From positions 1 to 5,059 of the forward strand of contig JADZBW010000036.1 of the NCBI GenBank assembly GCA_020851885.1: 5,059 nucleotides of DNA. Reading direction: 5' to 3'. The notes under the pieces are model-generated. The model made no database searches. It was not told where the DNA came from and saw only the letters and a program-made list of their open reading frames with translations. Shown one piece after another: positions 1 to 5,059 of the stretch (position 1 is the stretch's first letter; each line of letters opens with the position of its first letter). The DNA comes from Fimbriimonadaceae bacterium (GTDB taxonomy: Bacteria; Armatimonadota; Fimbriimonadia; Fimbriimonadales; Fimbriimonadaceae). A program made the position numbers and the translations under genes.

Positions 1-1
1 C

Positions 2-36
2 AAAAAAGCCAGCCTGTCCGAATGGAGAGGCTGGCT
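2..36 (-). terminator. Rho-independent terminator of the PEP-CTERM gene
   Basis: A perfect 9-bp inverted repeat, AGCCAGCCT (7-15) and AGGCTGGCT (28-36), encloses a 12-nt loop. Read on the minus strand, the stem is followed directly by a run of six T (positions 7-2). It begins 20 nt after the TAA stop of the minus-strand gene at 57-926. A GC-rich stem followed by a U-tract is the standard intrinsic terminator form, and its position and orientation fit termination of that gene. Confidence 0.9.
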
Positions 37-56
37 AATCTATTTCGGACTCCGTC

Positions 57-926
57 TTACTTACGTCGTCGTCGAATGAGGGCCATTGCGCCCAGGCCAA
101 GTGCGGCAATCGTCGCAGGCTCTGGTACAGGCTGACCAGTCAAGATGAATGGTGCATCCTGGAGGACGTCGGCGGCGGTTGCAGGATTGCCTGCATCGAA
201 CAGATCTGTCCAGGCAGTTCCGTTCCGCTGGCGACCGTTTTCCGTTCCGTTGTTTCTTAGATCCTGGTATGTGGCGGGAGGACTGAAGCCCGTGCCAGAA
301 GCGACGGCCAGTTGGTAGTCGATCCAGTACGTACCACCACCAGTCAAATTCAGGTTGGCGACATTGAAAGTGACCTCACGAATCTGTCGAGTCGTACCGG
401 GAGCCGTTCCCGGAGCCGGCGAGTTCGTGTTGAAGATCCGGAAGACACCACCAGTCGACAAGCCACCCGTCGAATCGAATACGGTGATCGAATTGGTAAC
501 GGAGCCAAAGGTCCCTGTACCAACGATCGACGAACCGGCATCACCCGGTCGACCGCTCCAGATATTCAGGTCGCCACCCGTAAACGGATTGGACGTCGAG
601 CCCGTTTGGTAGGCATACACCTTCACGCCGGTGAGCGACCAACCACCCGCCGCAACCGTGAAGTCGTCTGCGATTCGAAACGAGGTTGTTCCGAGCAAGT
701 ACACGGAAAAACCACCGGTCGTATTCGATTCGGTTTGAACTCCCGATCCGTTCGACTGGCATTCGCTCCAATAACTGCCGGCGGCGGCCGCCACGCCGCT
801 TCGAGTCACACTCACTGCATTCAGCTGGGCGACATTGACGTTCGAAGATTGATTGCTATACAAATTTTGGCCAAAGGCGCTGCTTACAAAAGCAAGCGAC
901 ATTGCCAACAAGATTGTCTTTCTCAT
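57..926 (-). CDS. PEP-CTERM sorting domain-containing secreted protein
   Basis: This 289-residue protein is predicted to be exported and processed at the cell surface. Residues 1-19 form a Sec signal peptide: basic MRK, a hydrophobic core, then a likely cleavage after SSAFG. The mature part is rich in Gly, Ser, Thr and Asn with alternating hydrophobic residues, so it is probably all-beta. The stretch around residues 82-130 (FRIADDFTVAAGGW, then a VYAYQTGS segment) resembles extracellular domains I recall from other PEP-CTERM proteins. The C-terminus has the full tripartite signal: VPEP at 267-270, a hydrophobic helix, and the basic tail RRRRK. In known systems an exosortase cuts near PEP; no exosortase lies in this window. 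The mature region has one cysteine (Cys56). The start is supported by a strong GGAGG 4 nt before ATG. The gene is monocistronic with its own terminator. The specific role, such as matrix or envelope component, is unknown. Confidence 0.93.
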   Translation of the reverse strand: MRKTILLAMSLAFVSSAFGQNLYSNQSSNVNVAQLNAVSVTRSGVAAAAGSYWSECQSNGSGVQTESNTTGGFSVYLLGTTSFRIADDFTVAAGGWSLTGVKVYAYQTGSTSNPFTGGDLNIWSGRPGDAGSSIVGTGTFGSVTNSITVFDSTGGLSTGGVFRIFNTNSPAPGTAPGTTRQIREVTFNVANLNLTGGGTYWIDYQLAVASGTGFSPPATYQDLRNNGTENGRQRNGTAWTDLFDAGNPATAADVLQDAPFILTGQPVPEPATIAALGLGAMALIRRRRK

Positions 927-928
927 TG

Positions 929-935
929 CCCCTCC
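929..935 (-). promoter_or_regulatory. Strong Shine-Dalgarno of the PEP-CTERM gene
   Basis: On the minus strand GGAGGGG lies 2 nt before the ATG at 926-924; its GGAGG core is 4 nt away. This is the strongest ribosome binding site in the window. It fixes the start that gives a complete signal peptide. Confidence 0.8.
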
Positions 936-1263
936 AATTCATTCCCATACGCGCGTCGCTTGAACCAGTCGGAACTGGCAACGCAACGAGGTACGGCTTG
1001 TAACAGTTACTAGGCTACATCAGATTCACGTCTAACGAGTAGACATTGAATGCAATTCGACCTTGGCAAATTGAAACCCAGCAATTACACCGTGTGCAAT
1101 AACGATAGAATCGCCCCAGTGTTATCAGGAGACCGCTTGGCGGACGCTGCCCATGAATCGAGATCGTTGTCGCTACCGGTCGCCTACTCGGTCTTCTGGG
1201 CATTCCGGGGGCCTTACCGCCCTAAGTCCCAGTTTCTCTTGGTGGTCGTCGTAAGATGCAACC
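936..1263. other. Divergent intergenic region with small dyads, no gene seen
   Basis: This stretch separates the minus-strand PEP-CTERM gene from the plus-strand membrane protein and should hold both promoters. I found no convincing -35/-10 pair for either. It contains three short dyads: CCAGT/ACTGG (965-978), GTAAC-A-GTTAC (1000-1010) and GTCTA/TAGAC (1030-1044). The open frames crossing it have no recognisable motifs and overlap real genes, so I call no protein here. No tRNA or known riboswitch pattern was noticed. Confidence 0.6.
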
Positions 1264-1268
1264 AGGGA
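1264..1268 (+). promoter_or_regulatory. Shine-Dalgarno favouring the ATG at 1277
   Basis: AGGGA sits 8 nt before the ATG at 1277. The upstream in-frame ATG at 1256 has only a poor GGTGG-type sequence farther away. The site therefore favours 1277 over 1256. Further in-frame ATGs at 1307 and 1313 are possible but have no better site. Confidence 0.5.
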
Positions 1269-1276
1269 ATTTGCGA

Positions 1277-2140
1277 ATGACAACGAGCTTTTCTGAATCG
1301 ACCGACATGATCATGAGCCCAAAGGAGGCCGAAGCAGTTTTCGAGCTTTGGGCCAAGAGGCAGTCCGAGGGCGAAATCCTCCGGCAACGCATGTCCGTCC
1401 AAGATATGGCGGAGGCGATGTCGATCCCTCCCAGCGAGGTCGAACAGATGCTGAGTTTCGTGCGATCGGCCAACATGGCACCGCACGAGCCCACCAAGAT
1501 CAAGAAAGCGCGACCCATCAATAGCTTCCTGATTACCGTCGTTGCCGTGACTTGGTTCGTCATCTTGATCGGGAGTTCCTTCCTCTTCTATTACTTGGGG
1601 CATCGAAACGGTCTGCGCGCAAACCTCTTTGCGCGACCAGGTCCGGTGGCGGAGATGGCGATGGCCCCCCCGAATCCTCCCTATTCCAGCGCGGGAACCG
1701 CCGTGACCTACAGCGCCCAGGCGAACTTGGCCGATCAGATTCCCGACGGCGTGAGCGTTGAATTCAATAACTACCGGGTGACCGGTGATAACTCTGGCGG
1801 ATTCCTTTCCGAAGACGACGTGATGACGGCCCTCAATTCCATCATCCAGAAGGTCGCGTCGCCGTCAAGCGTGATCGCAACCACGAAACTGACGGAAGTT
1901 GAAATCGTCGAAGCCATCCAAAATAGAAATGCCGAGAAACTCAGCGGCCTCGTTCGTTTCCAGACCATAACCATCAGCCAAGGGAAAAGCACCTTCCAGC
2001 AACCGATTCCGGTTGCCCAGGTGAAGGATCCTAGGATTGTTCGATTGGTTGGGGAGGAGCAAACCAGGCTCTTGAGAATCCTCGCGAACAACGCCCTCCG
2101 ATTCGGCCGTTCAATGGACGCTCCTCAGCCCACTCGCTAG
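1277..2140 (+). CDS. Single-pass membrane protein with N-terminal HTH-like segment, unknown function
   Basis: I do not recognise this family. From the ATG at 1277 it has 287 residues (294 if it starts at 1256). The N-terminal part is helical and charged. Residues about 39-59 (MSVQDMAEAMSIPPSEVEQML) have the spacing of a helix-turn-helix: a first helix VQDMAEAM, a turn SIPP, a second helix SEVEQML. A basic KIKKARP stretch (74-80) precedes one strong transmembrane helix, about 84-106. By the positive-inside rule the HTH-like part is cytoplasmic and the C-terminal 180 residues are outside. The segment after the membrane is Pro/Ala-rich. It is followed by a mixed alpha/beta domain (SVEFNNYRVTGDNSGGF, then LSEDDVMTALNSIIQKV) and a helical tail. 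The layout recalls membrane-anchored regulators, but DNA binding is inference and the segment may serve protein contacts. Its TAG stop overlaps the stop of the convergent Arc-like gene. Confidence 0.8.
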   Translation: MTTSFSESTDMIMSPKEAEAVFELWAKRQSEGEILRQRMSVQDMAEAMSIPPSEVEQMLSFVRSANMAPHEPTKIKKARPINSFLITVVAVTWFVILIGSSFLFYYLGHRNGLRANLFARPGPVAEMAMAPPNPPYSSAGTAVTYSAQANLADQIPDGVSVEFNNYRVTGDNSGGFLSEDDVMTALNSIIQKVASPSSVIATTKLTEVEIVEAIQNRNAEKLSGLVRFQTITISQGKSTFQQPIPVAQVKDPRIVRLVGEEQTRLLRILANNALRFGRSMDAPQPTR

Positions 2141-2319
2141 GAATCCTCGACGGACTCTCCAGACTTGGACTTCTTTCGGCGGACCTTATGAGCCAGCGCC
2201 TCACGGAGGAGGAACTCGATCTGGGCGTTCACCGATCGAAAATCCTCCGCCGCAACCCGCTGCAGATCATCCCAGAGTTCAGGGCTGATCCGCAGCATGA
2301 AGGCCTTGCGCTCCGCCAT
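2137..2319 (-). CDS. Arc-like ribbon-helix-helix DNA-binding protein
   Basis: This 60-residue protein has the layout of a ribbon-helix-helix (MetJ/Arc) protein. A short beta strand lies at residues 4-11 (RKAFMLRI), helix A at about 12-25 (SPELWDDLQRVAAE), and helix B at about 29-43 (SVNAQIEFLLREALA). The RSVNAQI turn closely parallels RSVNSEI of phage P22 Arc repressor. A basic and polar tail (KVRRKKSKSG) follows. Family members dimerise and insert the paired strands into the DNA major groove. Its ATG shares one base with the TAA stop of the upstream SPFH gene (TAATG, 2321-2317) and has only a weak ribosome site, so translation is probably coupled to SPFH. I recall the same order, SPFH then Arc-like protein with FRSVNxQIEfLLREAL, in other bacterial genomes. 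Such proteins are sometimes labelled HicB-type antitoxins, but no toxin gene is adjacent. The DNA target is unknown and autoregulation of the operon is a guess. Confidence 0.88.
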   Translation of the reverse strand: MAERKAFMLRISPELWDDLQRVAAEDFRSVNAQIEFLLREALAHKVRRKKSKSGESVEDS

Positions 2320-3203
2320 TAGCCTGGGTAGAGCGTCCCCGAATTGACCACTGGCTGAACCTGGGTTTCACTGCAGAGTACGACCAGCAAATTGCTGACC
2401 ATCGCCGCCTTCCGCTCCTCGTCCAGCTCCACAATCTTGTCCTTCTCTAGGTGGGCCAGCGCCATTTGAACCATGCCGACCGCGCCATCCACAATCCTCT
2501 GTCGAGCCGCGATTACCGCTGCTGCTTGCTGCTTCCGAAGCATGACGCCGGCGATCTCCTGTGCATAGGCCAGGTGCGAAAGTCGCGCCTCGATCACCTT
2601 GACTCCCGCCAAGGCCAATCGCTCGTCCAATTCCACTCCCAAATGCCTGGAAATCTCATCGGTGTTTCTCATGAGGGAGATCTCGTCTTCCTCCGCATCA
2701 TAGGGGTAGCTGCTGGCGAGGTGCCGGATCGCGGTCTCGCTTTGCAGGTTCACGAAATCGGCGTAGTACTCCACATTGAAACTGGCCTGGTAGGTGTCGA
2801 TCACCTGCCAGATCACGATCGCCGCAATTTCCACCGGATTTCCCACTTTGTCATTGACCTTCAATCGCTGACCGTTGAGGGTTTGGGCCTTCAAGGAAAC
2901 GTTTCTTTTTGAGTAGAACGGGTTCGTCCAGTGGAATCCTGCCACCTTGACGGTTCCCACATACTTTCCAAAAAGGAGCAAGACCTTGCTTCCATTGGGT
3001 TCGATGATGAAGAAACCACCCATCGCAATCGATGCGAGAATGAAAAGCACGATCATCTTCACAACCATCATTCCCGCATCAGGATGGTTCTCACCCAGCT
3101 TGGCGAGTTGGTAGATCGTAAAGCCGCCGTAGACATAAATCCCTAATACGACGAACAACATTAGAAAGCCGGGGAGCGCCCTCTTCTCTTTTTCGTGGAC
3201 CAT
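2319..3203 (-). CDS. SPFH/band-7 domain membrane protein
   Basis: From the ATG at 3203 this is a 294-residue protein of the stomatin/prohibitin/flotillin/HflK superfamily, whose members assemble into membrane scaffolds and often modulate proteases or lipid microdomains. Two transmembrane helices lie at about 12-34 and 48-67. The band-7 domain runs from about 64 to 240: IIEPNGSKVLLLFGKYVGTV, then GFHWTNPF, a NPVEIAAIVIWQV strand pair, a DFVNLQSETAIRHLAS helix, and GVKVIEARLSHLAYAQEIA. An Ala-rich helical segment follows (MLRKQQAAAVIAARQRI). The C-terminus (NLLVVLCSET, QPVVNSGTLY) matches a tail I associate with the SPFH subfamily paired with Arc-like proteins. The reading frame opens further upstream to 3356, but the added residues look non-coding and AGGAG sits 6 nt before ATG 3203, so I choose that start. 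The downstream Arc-like gene overlaps the stop by one base. The role is likely membrane organisation or stress response; the exact partner is unknown. Confidence 0.92.
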   Translation of the reverse strand: MVHEKEKRALPGFLMLFVVLGIYVYGGFTIYQLAKLGENHPDAGMMVVKMIVLFILASIAMGGFFIIEPNGSKVLLLFGKYVGTVKVAGFHWTNPFYSKRNVSLKAQTLNGQRLKVNDKVGNPVEIAAIVIWQVIDTYQASFNVEYYADFVNLQSETAIRHLASSYPYDAEEDEISLMRNTDEISRHLGVELDERLALAGVKVIEARLSHLAYAQEIAGVMLRKQQAAAVIAARQRIVDGAVGMVQMALAHLEKDKIVELDEERKAAMVSNLLVVLCSETQVQPVVNSGTLYPG

Positions 3204-3209
3204 TGAATT

Positions 3210-3214
3210 CTCCT
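3210..3214 (-). promoter_or_regulatory. Shine-Dalgarno deciding the SPFH start
   Basis: On the minus strand AGGAG is followed by 6 nt (AATTCA) and the ATG at 3203-3201. The other in-frame ATGs, at 3221 and 3356, lack such a site. The site therefore shortens the SPFH protein to 294 residues and gives an N-terminus (MVHEKEKRALPGF) directly before the first membrane helix. Confidence 0.8.
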
Positions 3215-3225
3215 GTGACATCGAT

Positions 3226-3234
3226 ATGATATCA
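3226..3234 (-). promoter_or_regulatory. Candidate extended -10 promoter for the SPFH-Arc operon
   Basis: The minus strand reads TGATATCAT, which fits TGn-TATAAT with one mismatch in the -10 hexamer (TATCAT). No good -35 box lies 16-18 nt upstream, as is common with extended -10 promoters. Transcription would start near 3219, giving a leader of about 16 nt that still contains the AGGAG. The core TGATATCA is also a perfect 8-bp palindrome and could be a regulator half-site instead. Confidence 0.35.
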
Positions 3235-3336
3235 CATTGATTGCACTCACTCCGTTGCGTTCTGTGGGGAGAAGGTCCCAAATACGCAAGCACCGAGCCT
3301 GGTGTTTTCGAGCAAATCGAAGCCCCGCAGCTTGTT

Positions 3337-3375
3337 CGGAGGATCTCCCAATCCATTTACGACGGAGATTCTCCG
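3337..3375 (+). promoter_or_regulatory. Tandem CGGAG-N3-CTCC dyads, candidate operator
   Basis: Two copies of CGGAG-N3-CTCC occur at 3337-3348 and 3363-3374, 26 bp apart start to start. The second extends to a perfect dyad, CGGAGA-T-TCTCCG (3363-3375). They lie 49-87 bp upstream of the acyl-CoA dehydrogenase start, in the divergent region shared with the SPFH operon. Position and symmetry suggest binding by a dimeric regulator. No regulator is identified and the promoter itself was not resolved. Confidence 0.4.
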
Positions 3376-3423
3376 CCGATCGCGATAACATTGGCCGGGT
3401 GAATTCTCGGTAACCTTATTGGT

Positions 3424-4632
3424 ATGGACTTCGCCCTGACCCAAGAGCACGAACTGATTCGGGAATCCGCCTATAAATTTGGCCAAAACGAAATTCTTCC
3501 CGGTCTTCGGGAACGCGATCGTGAGGCGATTTCCGATCGAACGATGCTCGATAAGATGGGCGCGGCGGGAATGCTGGGAATCGCTATCCCAGCAAAGTAC
3601 GGTGGCAGCGATACCGACTACATCTCCCTTGGCATCGCCTGCGAGGAACTGGAGAGGGCCGATACTTCCGCTCGGGTCGTGATGAGCGTCCACAGTGGGC
3701 TTCACTGCCTGACTTTGCTGCAATGGGGTACTGAAGAGCAGAAGCAGCGATGGCTCCCTGACCTGGCCAAGGGCACGCGGGTTGGCGCGTTTGCCCTCAC
3801 CGAACCGAACGTGGGTTCGGATGCGGCAAATATCAAGACGATGGCGGTTCGAGATGGAGATAGCTACGTGATCAACGGGTCGAAAACCTGGATATCCCTC
3901 GCCGACTATGCGGATCAATTCTTGGTGATCACCCGACTCGGCCCAGATCCGGACCCGAGTCACGCCGCCCCTAAGGCGCCCTACGCCGCGTTCATCGTCG
4001 ATCGCTCGACCGCAGGCTTCTCTTCGAGGCCCCTCCATGGAAAACTCGGAGTCCGTGCAGGCAACACCGGCGAACTCTTCTTTGAAAATATGAGGGTCTC
4101 GGCCGATCGCTTGCTTGGCCAGGAGGGCGACGGTTTCAAGATCGCGATGTCGGCGCTGGACCATGGTCGATTCACGGTCGCTTCGGGATCGGTGGGGATC
4201 ATCACCGCATGTCTCGATGCCTGCGTCAAGTACGCGAATGATCGCACCGTCGGCGGCGAGCCGATCGGTAAGAAACAGCTCGTTCAGCAGATGATCGCCT
4301 CCATGGTTCAGGGCCGCGAGATTGGCAGAATGCTTTACTACCGGGTCGGCTGGATGAAGAACACCGGTCTCAGACACACGAAAGAGTGCTCTTTAGCTAA
4401 ATGGACCAACTGCGCCGCGGCGTTCGACGCCGCCAACAAGGCGGTCGAGATCCACGGCGCCTATGGATTCATCGACGAATTCCCAGTCGAGCGGTATTTC
4501 CGAAATTCGCGCGGAGCGATGATCTATGAAGGCACCCACGAAATCCACACGTTGATGCAAGCGGAATATGAACTGGGGTACCGATCGGACAAGCCTTTGG
4601 CGCATACTCTGCCGACTTACCCGTTCGCCTAA
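3424..4632 (+). CDS. Acyl-CoA dehydrogenase (FAD-dependent)
   Basis: This 402-residue flavoenzyme oxidises an acyl-CoA thioester to the trans-2-enoyl-CoA and passes electrons to electron-transfer flavoprotein. The length is usual for the family and the three domains are intact. The N-terminal helical domain starts MDFALTQEHELIRE and includes PAKYGGSD (56-63). The beta domain carries the flavin-binding signature ALTEPNVGSD (124-133) and KTWIS (154-158). The C-terminal helical domain has DHGRF (246-250), HGAYGF (344-349) and VERYFR (355-360). The catalytic base is predicted to be Glu369 in IYEGTHEIH, equivalent to Glu376 of medium-chain acyl-CoA dehydrogenase. Where many relatives have RxxFG, this protein has RTVGG (274-278). 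The chain length or branching of the substrate cannot be read from the sequence. No ETF, thiolase or hydratase gene is adjacent, so it appears monocistronic. The start fits the family N-terminus, although no clear Shine-Dalgarno precedes it. Confidence 0.95.
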   Translation: MDFALTQEHELIRESAYKFGQNEILPGLRERDREAISDRTMLDKMGAAGMLGIAIPAKYGGSDTDYISLGIACEELERADTSARVVMSVHSGLHCLTLLQWGTEEQKQRWLPDLAKGTRVGAFALTEPNVGSDAANIKTMAVRDGDSYVINGSKTWISLADYADQFLVITRLGPDPDPSHAAPKAPYAAFIVDRSTAGFSSRPLHGKLGVRAGNTGELFFENMRVSADRLLGQEGDGFKIAMSALDHGRFTVASGSVGIITACLDACVKYANDRTVGGEPIGKKQLVQQMIASMVQGREIGRMLYYRVGWMKNTGLRHTKECSLAKWTNCAAAFDAANKAVEIHGAYGFIDEFPVERYFRNSRGAMIYEGTHEIHTLMQAEYELGYRSDKPLAHTLPTYPFA

Positions 4633-5059
4633 GGTCGCCAATTCAGCGAAGGCGTGATGTAAGCGTTGACCCGCTTCGCGTGCCCATCGGTAAAGGCCAC
4701 CGATCCCGTGTCGTGATGCCGGCGAACAAACCATTCTCGGCCACCGCTGGCATTGGAGAGGTAGGCGTCGGCTTCAAACAGGAGGACCGTCTGATTGGGA
4801 CTGGATAGTCTTTCCATGGAATTTGAAGACAGCGCCTCGTTCATCGCGTAGCTCTGCGGTGTTTTGGCATCGGGGCATTTCAGAATCTCCTGCGTCTTGG
4901 TGTAGGGGTAGATCAAATCCGCCCACTTTCCGGCAATCGGAAACCGCTCGTCGTTGTCCGACGCATACATGATCTGCCCCAGCGCCAACTGCTTCATATT
5001 CGATAGGCATATGGTTCCAGTCGAGGCGGATCGTGCGGAAGCCAAAATCGGGAAAACGA
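4629..5059 (-). CDS. Partial pseudopilin-like H-x9-DG domain protein (N-terminus beyond window)
   Basis: The frame is open through the right edge, leaving 142 visible residues and a TAG stop. The visible part starts VFPILASARSAS and leads into CLSNMKQLALGQIMYASDNDE. This matches the segment just after the N-terminal membrane helix of type II secretion/type IV pseudopilin-like proteins, typically FPVFAxAR followed by CLSNxKQ. The missing part is expected to be some 25-35 residues holding the prepilin cleavage motif and most of the hydrophobic helix. The C-terminal region has the H-x9-DG motif: His114, then Asp124-Gly125 in visible numbering, within RHHDTGSVAFTDGHAKRVN. Two cysteines (17 and 61, the latter in LKCPD) sit where relatives often have a pair. 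A TTG at 5045 could be read as a start, but it falls inside the conserved segment, so I reject it. Such proteins occur in many copies in Armatimonadota and Planctomycetota; their roles are mostly unknown. Its stop overlaps that of the acyl-CoA dehydrogenase by 4 bp. Confidence 0.9.
   Translation of the reverse strand, partial: VFPILASARSASTGTICLSNMKQLALGQIMYASDNDERFPIAGKWADLIYPYTKTQEILKCPDAKTPQSYAMNEALSSNSMERLSSPNQTVLLFEADAYLSNASGGREWFVRRHHDTGSVAFTDGHAKRVNAYITPSLNWRP

Noticed and set aside
312..1013. Plus-strand open frame of 233 codons opposite the PEP-CTERM gene
   Set aside because: The opposite strand encodes a complete signal peptide, PEP-CTERM tail, Shine-Dalgarno and terminator. This frame is Arg-rich with no domain signal.
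1133..1143. CCGC-TTG-GCGG dyad as a terminator or operator
   Set aside because: The 4-bp arms are too short and no T-run follows on either strand.
1050..1280. Plus-strand open frame of 76 codons in the divergent intergenic region
   Set aside because: No Shine-Dalgarno, no recognisable motif, and it runs past the start of the real gene in another frame.
1214..1603. Minus-strand open frames opposite the start of the HTH/membrane gene
   Set aside because: The plus frame has coherent HTH-like and membrane segments; these antisense products show none and lack ribosome sites.
2451..2912. Plus-strand open frame of 153 codons opposite the SPFH gene
   Set aside because: It lies wholly antisense to the conserved band-7 domain; its His/Leu/Asp-rich composition is that of a shadow frame.
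2137..3203. Toxin-antitoxin module
   Set aside because: The Arc-like protein resembles proteins often labelled antitoxins, but its partner is an SPFH membrane protein, not a recognised toxin, and no HicA-like gene is adjacent.
3204..3356. N-terminal extension of the SPFH protein by 51 residues
   Set aside because: The extension is Cys/Ser/Pro-rich and unlike the family, and the AGGAG at 3210-3214 points to the ATG at 3203.
3247..4377. Long minus-strand open frame (376 codons) opposite the acyl-CoA dehydrogenase
   Set aside because: It is antisense to a gene with clear family motifs, has no recognisable domain itself, and its product is full of residues typical of reverse reading of codon-biased sequence.

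Overview
This window reads as a chromosomal stretch from a Gram-negative-type bacterium. Armatimonadota, Fimbriimonas-like, is my best guess; Planctomycetota is the main alternative. The case rests on two hallmark protein types at the edges: a PEP-CTERM secreted protein on the left, and a pseudopilin-like protein with the CLSNxKQ and H-x9-DG motifs, truncated at the right end. Both are abundant in those phyla. The lineage is inferred from protein style, not proved.

Layout from left to right: a Rho-independent terminator (2-36) ends a minus-strand PEP-CTERM gene (57-926). About 350 bp follow that hold only small dyads. Next comes a plus-strand single-pass membrane protein with an N-terminal helix-turn-helix-like segment (1277-2140). 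It converges, with overlapping stop codons, on a minus-strand pair: an SPFH/band-7 membrane protein (2319-3203) and an Arc-like ribbon-helix-helix protein (2137-2319), joined by a TAATG overlap. A 220-bp divergent promoter region (3204-3423) carries an extended -10 candidate for the SPFH operon and two copies of CGGAG-N3-CTCC, 26 bp apart, upstream of an acyl-CoA dehydrogenase (3424-4632, plus). That gene converges, again with overlapping stops, on the partial pseudopilin-like gene (4629 to the right edge).

The genes do not form one pathway. The only clear functional unit is the SPFH and Arc-like pair, whose coupling suggests that a membrane scaffold and a small DNA-binding protein work together. 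The neighbouring helix-turn-helix/membrane protein is an unrecognised family and could be a membrane-linked regulator. The acyl-CoA dehydrogenase looks like a complete, active, single-gene enzyme of acyl-CoA (fatty-acid or branched-acyl) oxidation. No RNA genes, mobile elements, CRISPR arrays or attachment sites were seen.
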